Assembly: GCA_017427065.1 (NCBI GenBank)
Contig: JAFRTL010000016.1
Coordinates: 279,054-343,053, forward strand
DNA from: Bacteroidaceae bacterium
GTDB lineage: Bacteria; Bacteroidota; Bacteroidia; Bacteroidales; Bacteroidaceae
Direction: 5' to 3'
DNA length: 64,000 nucleotides
Of this stretch, positions 34,876-43,949 are shown one piece after another. Position numbers and translations under genes: made by a program. The notes under the pieces were generated by a model. It was not told the DNA's origin. It saw only the letters and a list, made by a program, of their open reading frames with translations, and searched no databases. Every line of letters starts with the position of its first letter. The first letter of the stretch is position 1.

Positions 34876-34883
34876 TATATTTG
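34876..34883 (+). promoter_or_regulatory. -7 element of the glucosaminidase gene
   Basis: TATATTTG matches the -7 consensus 18 bases before the ATG at 34902 and lies downstream of an alternative start at 34872, which argues against that start. Confidence 0.5.
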
Positions 34884-34901
34884 CAACTGAAAGTTGAAAA
34901 A

Positions 34902-35840
34902 ATGAAAAGAATGCGCATCAATAAATACCTTTTAAACATGTTGGCAGTCCTGCTGACTGTATGTTCTCCATTGCAGGCACAACGTCGAAATACGGCATAC
35001 AACAATTACATAAAAGAGTATGCAGACTTAGCTGTGGACCAGATGAAACGTTATAAGATTCCTGCCAGTATTACGCTTTCTCAAGGACTTTTGGAAAGTG
35101 GTGCGGGACAAAGTTCGCTGGCTAAACGGAGCAATAATCACTTTGGCATTAAGTGTGGAAACAACTGGACAGGGCGTTCTGTACGAGCCAATGACGACTT
35201 GCCTAACGAGTGTTTTCGTGCCTATAGTCACGTGAAAGATTCTTACGAAGATCATTCTAAGTTTCTTACTCAGAACCGCCGTTATGCCTCTCTCTTCACT
35301 CTCAAGCAGACCGATTATCGTGGTTGGGCACAAGGCTTGAAGAAAGCAGGCTATGCTACGGATAAGTCGTATGCCACCAAACTTATCTCCATTATAGAGG
35401 ATTATGAGCTTTATAAGTACGACTCCAAGACCAAGACCATGAGTAAGCGTGAGGAACGCAAGTGGCAGAAGGAACTCAAGAAGAAACCTTGGCTGGCCAA
35501 TCCTCACGATGTCTATATTGCCAATGGCATTGCTTACGTGATAGCTCGCGATGGCGATACTTTTGACCTGCTCAGTGGAGAATTTCGCATCAGCAAGAGC
35601 AAACTCGTAAAATACAACGAACTGGAGAAAAGCTATACTCTGATGGATGGCGACATCATCTACTTGAATCAGAAGAACAAGAAGTGGGAAGGCAGTCAGA
35701 TATACCATGTGGTGCGCGATGGAGACTCCATGCACTCCATTGCCCAGATTTATGGGGTACGTCTCAAGAGCCTCTATAAGCTCAATGCGGTCAGTGGCGA
35801 CTATGTACCAGAGGTGGGCGATCGTATTTATTTAAAGTAA
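34902..35840 (+). CDS. Glucosaminidase (GH73-like) with LysM domains
   Basis: 312-residue peptidoglycan hydrolase. Signal peptide, then a GH73/FlgJ-type N-acetylglucosaminidase domain (about 35-175; SITLSQGLLESGAGQSSLA carries the catalytic Glu, followed by NNHFGIKC), a Lys-rich linker, and two LysM-like repeats at the C-terminus (about 205-255 and 262-312). It would cleave GlcNAc-MurNAc linkages during wall remodelling or daughter separation. Confidence 0.92.
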   Translation: MKRMRINKYLLNMLAVLLTVCSPLQAQRRNTAYNNYIKEYADLAVDQMKRYKIPASITLSQGLLESGAGQSSLAKRSNNHFGIKCGNNWTGRSVRANDDLPNECFRAYSHVKDSYEDHSKFLTQNRRYASLFTLKQTDYRGWAQGLKKAGYATDKSYATKLISIIEDYELYKYDSKTKTMSKREERKWQKELKKKPWLANPHDVYIANGIAYVIARDGDTFDLLSGEFRISKSKLVKYNELEKSYTLMDGDIIYLNQKNKKWEGSQIYHVVRDGDSMHSIAQIYGVRLKSLYKLNAVSGDYVPEVGDRIYLK

Positions 35841-35866
35841 TGCTATCCTTTTTTCAAAATAATACG

Positions 35867-35874
35867 TATCTTTG
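35867..35874 (+). promoter_or_regulatory. -7 element of the carboxylesterase gene
   Basis: TATCTTTG, 49 bases before the start; the -33 box is not evident. Confidence 0.55.
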
Positions 35875-35923
35875 CGCCCGTTTTTAAGAGATTGAGACAA
35901 ATTATCAATTAAATAGTTGACTT

Positions 35924-37570
35924 ATGAAGAAAACAGTAAAACTTTTGATGGCAGCAGTGGTTGCCATGGCTCTGCAGGCATGCTCACAGCAGAAGAAAGA
36001 GGTAACCCTGCAGGTGAAAACCCAGGCAGGTGTGGTAGAAGGTATCGCTGAGGACGGCATTAAGAAGTTCCTTGGTGTGCAGTTTGCTGAAGCTCCTGTG
36101 GGTGATTTGCGTTGGAAGGCTCCACAGCCAGTGAAGGCTTGGGAAGGTGTTCGTGAGGCTAAGGCTTTTGGCAATGATCCTATGCAGCCTAACGTATTTG
36201 GTGACATGAATTTCCGTGGCGCTAGCCGTAGCGAGGACTGTCTGTATTTGAATATCTGGACTCCTGCCAACTTCGAGGATGAGGGTCTGCCTATCTTGAT
36301 TTATTTTAATGGTGGTGGCTTAATGGCTGGTAGCGGTAGCGAACCTCGCTATGACGGTACGGCTATTGCAAAGCTGGGTGTGATTGGCGTGACTGCCAAT
36401 TATCGAGAGGGCGTGTTTGGCTTCTTCGCACACCCAGAGCTAACAGCCGAGTCTTCTTATAAGGGTAGTGGTAACTATGGTTTCCTGGATCAGGTAGCTG
36501 CTATCCAGTGGGTCAAGGACAACATTGCTGCTTTTGGTGGCGATCCTAACCGCATCAACATCGTGGGCGAGAGCGCTGGTTCTTTCTCTACTTCTCTGCT
36601 GATGTGCTCTCCATTGTCAAAGGGCAACTTGGCTGGTGTGATGGGTTCCAGTGGTGCTGAGGTGCTGCCTTATGGCGCTGTGGCACAGGCCGATGCTGAT
36701 GAGGCTGGCGTGAAACTGCTTGAGAGTAGAGGTCTCAAGTCACTTGCTGAGGCTCGTGCTCTTTCTGCAGATTCTCTGCAGAAACTGATTCCTCCACAGG
36801 GTATGGCCAACGTGGTACTCGATGGCTATTTCATGAAGGAGAGTGCTGACGATGTATTCAAGAAGGGTGAGCAGGCTCAGGTGCCTCTGCTTGTAGGTTG
36901 GAACTCACAAGAGGGTTCTCCTGCTTCAGCACTGCGTGGTCAGGAGCAGACTTTGGCCAACTATAAGAAGGCCATGACTGCTACCTTTGGTGATATGACT
37001 GATGAAATCTTCGAGGCTTACGGATTGCAGACTGATGCAGATCTGTTCAGTATGAAGAGTCTGAATTTGGCAGGCGACCTCTTCACTGGTTTCCCAACAT
37101 GGAAGTGGGCCGACTATCATGCTAAGACCTCAAACCAGCCTGTATATCGTTATAAGTACATGCATCCACGTCCACAGGTATCTGCCAAGATGGGCAACAT
37201 GGTTGGTGCATTGGCTGGTGGCGTACGCGAGATGACTGACGAGGAAAAGAAGGCACTTGCTGAGCGTCCTAAGTTCCCTGCTGGTGCTGTACACTCCGCT
37301 GATATCGAGTATGCTATGGGTAACCTGGCAAGCAATGAGTTCTACGATTGGCAACCAGAAGACTATGCCATCTCTGAATTGTTCCTGAACTACTATGCCA
37401 ACTTCTGCAAGTATGGTAATCCTAACGGTGAGGGTCTTCCACAGTGGACTGCCATTAATGGTCAGCCAGTAGCTCCTGTGATGTACATCGACGTGGAGAG
37501 TGGCGAAAAGGCAGATGCTGCTATGGAGAACGCTTATCGCACACTGGAGAAGTTCTATCTGAGCAGATAA
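35924..37570 (+). CDS. Type-B carboxylesterase lipoprotein
   Basis: 548-residue alpha/beta hydrolase of the carboxylesterase/cholinesterase family. Lipobox LQAC at about 17-20, hallmark SEDCLYLNIWTP, nucleophile S217 in GESAGS, acid in NSQEGS and His in GAVHSADIEY. As a surface or periplasmic lipoprotein it may de-esterify plant or host substrates. The gene uses a narrow set of codons (CTG, GGT, CGT), suggesting high expression. A bidirectional terminator separates it from trpA. Confidence 0.92.
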   Translation: MKKTVKLLMAAVVAMALQACSQQKKEVTLQVKTQAGVVEGIAEDGIKKFLGVQFAEAPVGDLRWKAPQPVKAWEGVREAKAFGNDPMQPNVFGDMNFRGASRSEDCLYLNIWTPANFEDEGLPILIYFNGGGLMAGSGSEPRYDGTAIAKLGVIGVTANYREGVFGFFAHPELTAESSYKGSGNYGFLDQVAAIQWVKDNIAAFGGDPNRINIVGESAGSFSTSLLMCSPLSKGNLAGVMGSSGAEVLPYGAVAQADADEAGVKLLESRGLKSLAEARALSADSLQKLIPPQGMANVVLDGYFMKESADDVFKKGEQAQVPLLVGWNSQEGSPASALRGQEQTLANYKKAMTATFGDMTDEIFEAYGLQTDADLFSMKSLNLAGDLFTGFPTWKWADYHAKTSNQPVYRYKYMHPRPQVSAKMGNMVGALAGGVREMTDEEKKALAERPKFPAGAVHSADIEYAMGNLASNEFYDWQPEDYAISELFLNYYANFCKYGNPNGEGLPQWTAINGQPVAPVMYIDVESGEKADAAMENAYRTLEKFYLSR

Positions 37571-37591
37571 GTTTTTCTAGTAATAAAAATG

Positions 37592-37617
37592 GGGCGTGTC
37601 AGAAATGTGGCACGCCC
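37592..37617. terminator. Bidirectional terminator, esterase/trp operon
   Basis: GGGCGTGTC (37592-37600) pairs with GGCACGCCC (37609-37617), one G-U pair, with T-rich sequence after the stem on both strands. It ends the trp operon on the minus strand. Confidence 0.85.
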
Positions 37618-37629
37618 TTTATTATTCTC

Positions 37630-38409
37630 TTAAACTATTCCGATATCTTGCTTTAGCTGTTGGATGGCTTTGGTTGCATTCCCTTCGTATTCATTCAGCA
37701 AGGTGACGAAGCGACTGCCGATGATGCCTCCAGAGGCATTGGCACAGGCCGCATCGAAGGTCTGCTTGTTACTGATGCCAAAGCCCACCATGCGAGGATT
37801 GCGTAGGTGCAGATCGTTTACCTTCTTGAAATAGGCCTGCTTCTGAGCGTTGAAATCACTTTGAGCCCCCGTCGTAGAGGCAGAAGAAACCATGTAGATA
37901 AAACCATCGGTGTGACGGTCGATTTCCAACACCCGCTCCGCACTGGTTTCTGGAGTGATGAGCATGATGACACGGATGTCGTACTTCGCAGCGATCGCCT
38001 TGTAGCTTTGTCCGAAATCACGGAAAGGAAGGTCAGGAATGATAACACCATCAATGCCGCAATTCTGGCATTCCTTGCAAAAATTCTCAAAGCCAAACTG
38101 ATAGATTGGGTTGAGGTATCCCATGAGGATAAGAGGTATCTGCACCTCTTTTCGAATGTCACGCAACTGCTGGAAGAGCACACGGAGGGTCATGCCGTTC
38201 TTCAATGCACGTGTCGCTGCGTCTTGGATCACTGGCCCATCTGCCATAGGGTCACTGAAGGGAATGCCTATCTCGATGAGGCTGACGCCACCTTGTTCCA
38301 AGTCCTTTATGACTTGTGCCGTGCCATCAAGTGTTGGGCATCCGGCACAGAAATATACTGATAGTAATTTCTGAGGATGGTTTTGGAATAATTCCTTAAT
38401 TCTGTTCAT
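37630..38409 (-). CDS. trpA: Tryptophan synthase alpha subunit
   Basis: 259 residues, normal length. Converts indole-3-glycerol phosphate to indole and glyceraldehyde-3-phosphate in complex with TrpB. Catalytic Glu in LIEIGIPFSDP and Asp in SDPMADGPVIQ; MGYLNPIYQFG and VSSASTTGAQ are standard signatures. Last gene of the operon, 366 bases after trpF, with repeat R1 filling the gap. Confidence 0.97.
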   Translation of the reverse strand: MNRIKELFQNHPQKLLSVYFCAGCPTLDGTAQVIKDLEQGGVSLIEIGIPFSDPMADGPVIQDAATRALKNGMTLRVLFQQLRDIRKEVQIPLILMGYLNPIYQFGFENFCKECQNCGIDGVIIPDLPFRDFGQSYKAIAAKYDIRVIMLITPETSAERVLEIDRHTDGFIYMVSSASTTGAQSDFNAQKQAYFKKVNDLHLRNPRMVGFGISNKQTFDAACANASGGIIGSRFVTLLNEYEGNATKAIQQLKQDIGIV

Positions 38410-38450
38410 AATATTCTAATTTATAATCTTTTTTCTTTTTGTTCTGTTCA

Positions 38451-38844
38451 TTCTTTCCCGCAGGGGAAAGAACGAACCAAGAAAGGCTGCCGACTGCACT
38501 TCCGCAGCTAAGATTGTTTCGATTCTTGCTAAGCGCCGCAAGACGGTCGCTTCGCTCACTTTGCGGTGCGGTGCTTTTTACGCGATAATCTCACAATCTT
38601 TTAACGCTGCTCCAGTGAGGTCGGGATCTTTGACGCAACATCGCTTTGCTCGTTGCTTTCCGTCCTCATTTTTGGAGCGTATAGAAAATCGGGAAAGTTT
38701 TCTGTTAAAAAGCGCGGGCTGTTTGAGCAAGCGGAGCTTGCGAGTTTTCGCGCTTTAAGAAAACGTGAGCGATTTTTAGCGTAAAAAATGCAGACGGCGG
38801 CGCTTCTTTTGGTTCTTTTCTTCAAGCTGCAGCGAAGAAAAGAA
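38451..38844. repeat. Palindromic repeat R1 between trpF and trpA
   Basis: About 394 bases. The left end is a 9-bp hairpin TTCTTTCCC/GGGAAAGAA (38451-38472), then CCAAGAAAGGCTGCCGACTGCA. The right end is an 11-bp hairpin (38813-38844) with the inverted equivalent CCAAAAGAAGCGCCGCC inside it. Core blocks TGAGGTCGGG, GACGCAACATCGCTT, ATCGGGAAAGTTTTCTG and CGTGAGCGATTTTTAGCG are shared with R2. It contains the trpF stop and ends 41 bases before the trpA start. No transposase is encoded. Confidence 0.88.
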
Positions 38845-39435
38845 TGATAATACTTTTTCAATCTCCTTAATACCAGGAGCCACTTCAAACTTACTGTTGA
38901 GATCATAACCAGCAAGGGCGGGATGGGAGAAACGTTTTAGCGCTTCTACGCTCTCTAGCCCTATGCCACCACTAAGCAGGAAGGGGGTGGCTCCTGTATA
39001 GTGCGACAGGATGTCCCAATCGAACGACTGGCCACTGCCTCCAAAAGCAGGAGTCTTGGTGTCGAAGAGGAAATAGTCGCACACACCTTGATAGCTCTCC
39101 GTGGATTCAAGGTCGCAGTCTTCTGCGATAAGGAATGCCTTGATGACTTTGAAGCCTACCTCCTTCAATTTCCGACAAAGCGCAGGTGATTCATTTCCAT
39201 GCAACTGTATATGCGTAAGACCAAAAGACGCTGCTTTTTCCACCATCTCCTCGTAGGAAGCATTGACAAAGACACCTACCCGTTGGGCATGAACAGGCAG
39301 ATAATCAGGCTTCTGGCGAACACAGCGTGGCGACTTCTCATAGAAGATAAACCCCATGAGATCGATACCCAATGCTTCCACTTCACGGATATTATCGCCT
39401 TGTGTCATGCCACACACTTTCACTAACCTCTTCAT
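38776..39435 (-). CDS. trpF: Phosphoribosylanthranilate isomerase
   Basis: 219-residue TIM-barrel isomerase. Catalytic Cys in KVCGMT and Asp in FLFDTKTPAFGGSG; phosphate loop LSGGIG. It overlaps trpC by 4 bases. The last 23 or so residues (from about 197, ending EEKNQKKRRRLHFLR) are encoded by repeat R1 and form a basic tail beyond the normal barrel end, so the insertion replaced or extended the native C-terminus. Confidence 0.95.
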   Translation of the reverse strand: MKRLVKVCGMTQGDNIREVEALGIDLMGFIFYEKSPRCVRQKPDYLPVHAQRVGVFVNASYEEMVEKAASFGLTHIQLHGNESPALCRKLKEVGFKVIKAFLIAEDCDLESTESYQGVCDYFLFDTKTPAFGGSGQSFDWDILSHYTGATPFLLSGGIGLESVEALKRFSHPALAGYDLNSKFEVAPGIKEIEKVLSFFSSLQLEEKNQKKRRRLHFLR

Positions 39436-40241
39436 GTTTGCAAAGCACTAATGAAACGTTTCAATGCCATACCTGGAAGTCGTTCTTTCATGAAGGCTTC
39501 ACCCATAAGAAAACCCTGATAGCCCACCTCACGAAGCTGAAGCACGATCTCTGGTTTCGAAATGCCACTTTCTGAAATCAGAAGCGGAGCGTCAGCCACA
39601 TCTTTTACCGTCTGTTTCAGTGCTTCTGCCAGGTGGAAAGAGTTCTGTACATCCGTCACAAACGACCCTAAATGGCGGTTGTTCACACCCAATATATCGG
39701 GTTTACAACTGACATAAGGCAGCTCTTCCTCACTGTGTACTTCCAACAGTACCTCGAGGCCGATGGCATGGGCGATGGTTGCCAATTCGTCACACTTGTC
39801 TATCGTGAGGCAAGCTGCAATCAGGAGCACAGCATCGGCGCCTGCCAGACGAGCCTCGAAGAGCTGATGCTCATCGATGATGAAATCTTTGCGGAGAATG
39901 GGTAGTTGTATCAGTGGTCGTACTGCCTTGATGTCTTTCAACGATCCTCCGAAGAAGTGCTCGTCTGTCAGGATAGAGAGTGCCGATGCGCCACCTCCCC
40001 AATAGGCTGGAATTACCTCAGAAGGACGGGCCTCCTGATTGATCCATCCCTTGGAGGGTGACTTGCGTTTGAACTCAGAGATGATGCCTGTGGAGGAGGC
40101 TGCCAAGGAGGCTTTCATGCTACGTGGAGAAGGAGAAAGCGTGTCCACCAGCTCCTTCAATCCCTCGGTAGGGACTGCCAACTTGTACATTGCGACTTCC
40201 TTTCGTTTGTGGGCAACGATCTCTGTCAGTATATCTTTCAT
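39432..40241 (-). CDS. trpC: Indole-3-glycerol phosphate synthase
   Basis: 269 residues. Signatures SEFKRKSPSKGWI (catalytic Lys), LTDEHFFGGSL, LRKDFIIDEHQL and ISESGI are present. Monofunctional: TrpF is a separate overlapping gene. Three bases separate it from trpD. Confidence 0.97.
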   Translation of the reverse strand: MKDILTEIVAHKRKEVAMYKLAVPTEGLKELVDTLSPSPRSMKASLAASSTGIISEFKRKSPSKGWINQEARPSEVIPAYWGGGASALSILTDEHFFGGSLKDIKAVRPLIQLPILRKDFIIDEHQLFEARLAGADAVLLIAACLTIDKCDELATIAHAIGLEVLLEVHSEEELPYVSCKPDILGVNNRHLGSFVTDVQNSFHLAEALKQTVKDVADAPLLISESGISKPEIVLQLREVGYQGFLMGEAFMKERLPGMALKRFISALQT

Positions 40242-40244
40242 AAC

Positions 40245-41240
40245 TTAATTGTTTATTGCAATGAATTTCTTTAGAACCTGGTATGCCTTGCCACTTTCCA
40301 ATGATTCGCGTGCAATGTTGATGCATTCCTCTATGTCCTTCTCAGGCTCTATTACATGGATGGCAAGGGCTGCATTGATCAGTACCACGTTCTTCTGACT
40401 GTCTGTGGCTTGATTCATCAGCACGTCGTCGAAGATACGGGCAGCTTCCTCTTTGGTGTTTCCTCCGTAGAGTTCCTCAGGACGGGCATTCATGAAGCCG
40501 ATGTCTTCAGGCAGGTAGAGGTATTCGCCTTGGTTGGTGAAGACCTTGAACTCTGCAGTCAGTGAGATCTCGTCATAGCCATCCAAACTGTTCACGATGC
40601 CAAATCCTATTCCAATGCGATGCTGGATATTGGCATAGAGACGCATCTGCTCTAGATTCGCCACCCCAAGCAACTGGTAAGCGGGTTTACAAGGGTTGAT
40701 CAGCGGCCCCAGCAGATTGAAGATTGTTGGCACTTGGAGTGACTTACGGGTAGGTCCCACATACTTCATGGCTGGATGGAAGAACTGTGCATGTTGATAC
40801 ACCATGCCGCACTCATCCATACTGCGACGCAAGATGTCACCATTGTTGGTGAATTTCACTCCGTGCTGCTCCATTACGTTGCTGGCACCACTGACGGATG
40901 TCGCTCCATAGTTGCCGTGCTTGGCTACTTTATACCCAGCCCCAGCTACCACAAAGCAAGCACAGGTAGAGATGTTGAATGTGTTCTTACCATCACCACC
41001 AGTACCCACGATGTCGATAGGCTTATAGTCACTGAGGTCCACAGGAATGCGTAGTTCCAACAGTGCTTCGCGGAATCCCAACACTTCATCTACAGTTGCA
41101 CCTCTCATCTGTATCATGGCGAGCATGGCGGAGACTTGTGCTGCAGGATATTTCTCTTCTGTGATGTCAAGCATCACTTTCTTTGTTTCTTCTTGAGTTA
41201 GTTCCTCGTTATGAAGGAGCTTTGATAATATCTGTTTCAT
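40245..41240 (-). CDS. trpD: Anthranilate phosphoribosyltransferase
   Basis: 331 residues. PRPP site GTGGDGKNTFNIST, KHGNYGATSVSGASNVME, and the GPLINP motif. It is separate from trpG (not fused as in enterics). Preceded by repeat R2, which ends 40 bases before the start codon. Confidence 0.97.
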   Translation of the reverse strand: MKQILSKLLHNEELTQEETKKVMLDITEEKYPAAQVSAMLAMIQMRGATVDEVLGFREALLELRIPVDLSDYKPIDIVGTGGDGKNTFNISTCACFVVAGAGYKVAKHGNYGATSVSGASNVMEQHGVKFTNNGDILRRSMDECGMVYQHAQFFHPAMKYVGPTRKSLQVPTIFNLLGPLINPCKPAYQLLGVANLEQMRLYANIQHRIGIGFGIVNSLDGYDEISLTAEFKVFTNQGEYLYLPEDIGFMNARPEELYGGNTKEEAARIFDDVLMNQATDSQKNVVLINAALAIHVIEPEKDIEECINIARESLESGKAYQVLKKFIAINN

Positions 41241-41280
41241 AATAATATTAATTTTTGTTTTCCTAAGTTACTGTTCTTTT

Positions 41281-41716
41281 TTCTTTTGGTCGAGCAAAAG
41301 AAAAAGAACCAAAAAGAAAACTCGCCGACTGCACTTCCGCAGCTAAGATTGCTTCGCTTTTACCTAAGCGCTGCAAGACGACCGCTTCGCGCTCTTTTTG
41401 GTGCAGCGCTTTTAACGGTAAAAACTCGCAATCTCTTCACGCTGCTCCAGTGAGGTCGGGTCTTTGACGCAACATCGCTTCGCTCATTATTATCCATTAC
41501 TCATTATCCACTCTCCATTAAGGGATGCTTTCCGGCCTCATTCTTGAAGAGTTTAGAAAATCGGGAAAGTTTTCTGTTAAAAAGCGCGGGCTGTTTGAGC
41601 AAGCTTAGCTTGCGAGTTTTCGCGCTTTAAGAAAACGTGAGCGATTTTTAGCGTAAAAAATGCAGCCGGCGGCGCTTCTTTTGTTCCTTTTCTTCGCGCT
41701 GCAGCGAAGAAAAGAA
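41281..41716. repeat. Palindromic repeat R2 between trpG and trpD
   Basis: About 436 bases, same orientation and core as R1. Left hairpin TTCTTTTG/CAAAAGAA (41281-41302), right hairpin CTTTTCTTCGC/GCGAAGAAAAG (41687-41714). A nested cruciform at about 41581-41628 pairs AAAGCGCG with CGCGCTTT and GCAAGC with GCTTGC. It begins three bases after the trpG stop. Relative to R1 it carries an extra heptamer block at 41489-41523. Confidence 0.88.
41489..41523. repeat. Heptamer block nested in R2
   Basis: ATTATCC, ATTACTC, ATTATCC, ACTCTCC, ATTAAGG: five 7-base units absent from the corresponding position of R1, so they appear to have entered R2 after R1 and R2 diverged. Confidence 0.7.
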
Positions 41717-41719
41717 TAA

Positions 41720-42289
41720 TCAATTAGCATTAAGCCAATTAGAAACAATCCTTTCTCCATCAGGAGTGAGCACGCTTTCTGGATGGAATTGGATGCCGTG
41801 AATGTCGTAATGACGATGACGCAGCGCCATTATCTGTCCTTCCCGACTTTCTGCCGTAATCACCAGCGAATCGGGGAATCCTTTCTTATCCACTACCCAA
41901 GAATGATAGCGCCCCACGTTGATCTCCTTTCCTAGTCCATCGAAGAGGTATTCCCCTTCATCCAGAAGGCTGACGGGTGTCTGTACTCCATGAAACACCT
42001 CACTGAGATTGGTCAGCGTAGCCCCAAAGACCTGTCCGATAGCTTGCTCTCCTAAACATACGCCCAACATAGGTTTCTGTCCTGCATAGGTTTTTATCAC
42101 GTCAAGCAACAGTCCTGCCTCTTCAGGGATACCTGGTCCTGGAGAGAGGATGAGCTTGTCGTATCGCCTTAAGTCACTGAGATGGAATCTGTCGTTTCTC
42201 AGCACGTCCACCTCAGCCCCCAGTTCTTTCACCAAGTGTGCCAGATTGTAAGTGAACGAATCGTAATTATCTATTATAACTATCTTCAT
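41720..42289 (-). CDS. trpG: Anthranilate synthase glutamine amidotransferase subunit
   Basis: 189-residue class I glutamine amidotransferase supplying ammonia to TrpE. Catalytic Cys in LGVCLGEQAIG, His/Glu in GIQFHPESVLT; N-terminal MKIVIIDNYDSFTYNL. I use ATG 42289; a TTG two codons earlier sits in a heptamer array. 27 bases downstream of trpE. Confidence 0.96.
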   Translation of the reverse strand: MKIVIIDNYDSFTYNLAHLVKELGAEVDVLRNDRFHLSDLRRYDKLILSPGPGIPEEAGLLLDVIKTYAGQKPMLGVCLGEQAIGQVFGATLTNLSEVFHGVQTPVSLLDEGEYLFDGLGKEINVGRYHSWVVDKKGFPDSLVITAESREGQIMALRHRHYDIHGIQFHPESVLTPDGERIVSNWLNAN

Positions 42290-42316
42290 GCTCAATTATC
42301 AATTTTCAATTATATT
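42290..42316 (-). repeat. ATTGA heptamers between trpE and trpG
   Basis: On the minus strand, after the trpE TGA and six bases: ATTGAAA, ATTGATA, ATTGAGC, the last unit ending on the base before the trpG ATG. Confidence 0.75.
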
Positions 42317-43717
42317 TCACTCCAGTTCCGCTCTATCGATAGCTCTACGCAGCGCACCGAGCTTATTGTTCACTTCCTGCAGTTCATTCTCTTCGTTGCT
42401 CTTCGCCACGATGCCTCCACCCGCTTGGAACCAAAGCACGCCGTTACGGCTGACGAAGGTACGGATGGTAATGGCTTGATTCAGACTGCCATTCAATCCG
42501 ATAAAGCCGATGCAACCACCATACGCACCACGGTTATGAGGCTCTAGCTCACTGATGATCTGCATGGCACGTACCTTTGGCGCACCACTCAATGTCCCAG
42601 CAGGGAAGGTGTCGATAAACGCCTTGATAGGATTGGCATCCTCATCTAGCTCGCCACTTACACGACTCACCAAGTGAATCACATGACTGTAGTATTGCAA
42701 CTGCTTATAGAACTCTACCTTCACATGATGGCAGTTGCGCGAAAGGTCATTACGAGCTAAGTCCACCAACATTACATGCTCTGCATTCTCCTTAGGATCC
42801 TTGCTCAGAGTCTCCGCATTCAGCGCATCCTGCACAGGATCCCCTGTGCGTCGAGTCGTTCCTGCGATAGGATCGATGAATGCCTTGCGCCCTTCGATGC
42901 GACAGTGCGTCTCTGGTGAAGAACCAAAAATACGGAAGCCTCCAAAATCGAAATAGAAGAGATAAGGGGAAGGGTTGATGCTTCTCAGAGCACGATACAG
43001 ACGGAAGTCATCCCCCTCGAAATGCTGTTCGAAGCGACGGGAAAGTACCACCTGAAATACATCGCCACGCAGACAGTGGGCAATCCCACGACGGATATTC
43101 GCTTTGTGCTCCTCATCCGTAAGTGTGGAAGTCGTTGGCCCCACCGCCTTAAAGTCGTACACGCGATAAGTATTGTTCTTGATGGAGTTCTTGATTTCCT
43201 TCAGATGATTCTGCTCCCCGTCTTCCAGCATTTCGATAAGCATCAGTTCGTTTTTGAAGTCGTGGAACACGATGATGTACTTATAAAGAATGTAGTGCAT
43301 GTCAGGCGCATCGTTGCGACTCTCTGTGCTATCTTTCACAGGGATTTGTTCAAAGTATCGCACTGCATTGAACGACGTATAGCCATAGAGTCCGCAGTAG
43401 TTGCTCCCTTCGCCTTCCACATGGAAACGACTCAGAAAGTCGGTCAGCGCATGCTCCACGCGATACTCCTCCGTGATAGGTTTTATCTCCCTCGATCCAT
43501 CAGGAAGCCGATACACGGCATTCCCGTGGTCGATGCTCACACTTGCCAGAGGACACAGTCCGATAAACGAGCGGTTGTTCTCGCCACTGTGATAATCGGA
43601 GCTCTCCATCAGGGCACTTTGCGTGAATTGGTCACGCAGTTTTAAATAGGTACTTACAGGCGTGTATAGGTCGCCTAGTACTGTACAAGATGCTGTTGTG
43701 TAATTGTATTCTTTCAT
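42317..43717 (-). CDS. trpE: Anthranilate synthase component I
   Basis: 466 residues; makes anthranilate from chorismate with TrpG. The feedback-site region reads SALMESSDYHSGENNRSFIG, so Trp inhibition is likely. Catalytic region DPIAGTTRRTGD, EHVMLVDLARND, FPAGTLSGAPKVRAM and GAYGGCIGF are canonical. Repeat R3 ends 37 bases upstream of its start. Confidence 0.97.
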   Translation of the reverse strand: MKEYNYTTASCTVLGDLYTPVSTYLKLRDQFTQSALMESSDYHSGENNRSFIGLCPLASVSIDHGNAVYRLPDGSREIKPITEEYRVEHALTDFLSRFHVEGEGSNYCGLYGYTSFNAVRYFEQIPVKDSTESRNDAPDMHYILYKYIIVFHDFKNELMLIEMLEDGEQNHLKEIKNSIKNNTYRVYDFKAVGPTTSTLTDEEHKANIRRGIAHCLRGDVFQVVLSRRFEQHFEGDDFRLYRALRSINPSPYLFYFDFGGFRIFGSSPETHCRIEGRKAFIDPIAGTTRRTGDPVQDALNAETLSKDPKENAEHVMLVDLARNDLSRNCHHVKVEFYKQLQYYSHVIHLVSRVSGELDEDANPIKAFIDTFPAGTLSGAPKVRAMQIISELEPHNRGAYGGCIGFIGLNGSLNQAITIRTFVSRNGVLWFQAGGGIVAKSNEENELQEVNNKLGALRRAIDRAELE

Positions 43718-43754
43718 ATTTTATTAATTTGTTTTTTAGTTTTCTGTTTGTTCA

Positions 43755-43946
43755 TTCTTTCCCGCAGGGGAAAGAACGAACCAAGAAAGGCTGCCGACTG
43801 CACTTTTTCCGCTAAAAATCGCTCACGTTTTTGGGAGTGCCGCAAGACGACCGCTTCGCGCTCTTATTTGTGCGGCCCTCTTTTCCAAAAACTTTCCCGA
43901 TTTTCTTCACACTCCAAAAGTGAGGTCGGATAGGGCTGCGCAGCCT
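43755..43946. repeat. Rearranged palindromic repeat R3 between trpB and trpE
   Basis: Shares the left hairpin TTCTTTCCC/GGGAAAGAA (43755-43776) and GGCTGCCGACTGCACTT with R1. Internal blocks are shorter and partly inverted: CGCTAAAAATCGCTCACG and CTTTCCCGATTTTCT are the reverse complements of R1/R2 blocks. It ends in AGGGCTGCGCAGCCT (43932-43946). It looks like a deleted, rearranged copy. Confidence 0.8.
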
Positions 43947-43949
43947 AAT

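Noticed and set aside
34823-35005. Longer cytidine deaminase start
   Set aside because: Adds 61 residues without family similarity and overlaps the promoter and start of the divergent glucosaminidase gene.
38561-38915. Short frames within repeats R1 and R3 (for example 38601-38915 minus, 43748-43933 plus)
   Set aside because: They are translations of a non-coding repeat; similar frames are often annotated as hypothetical proteins, but nothing supports expression.
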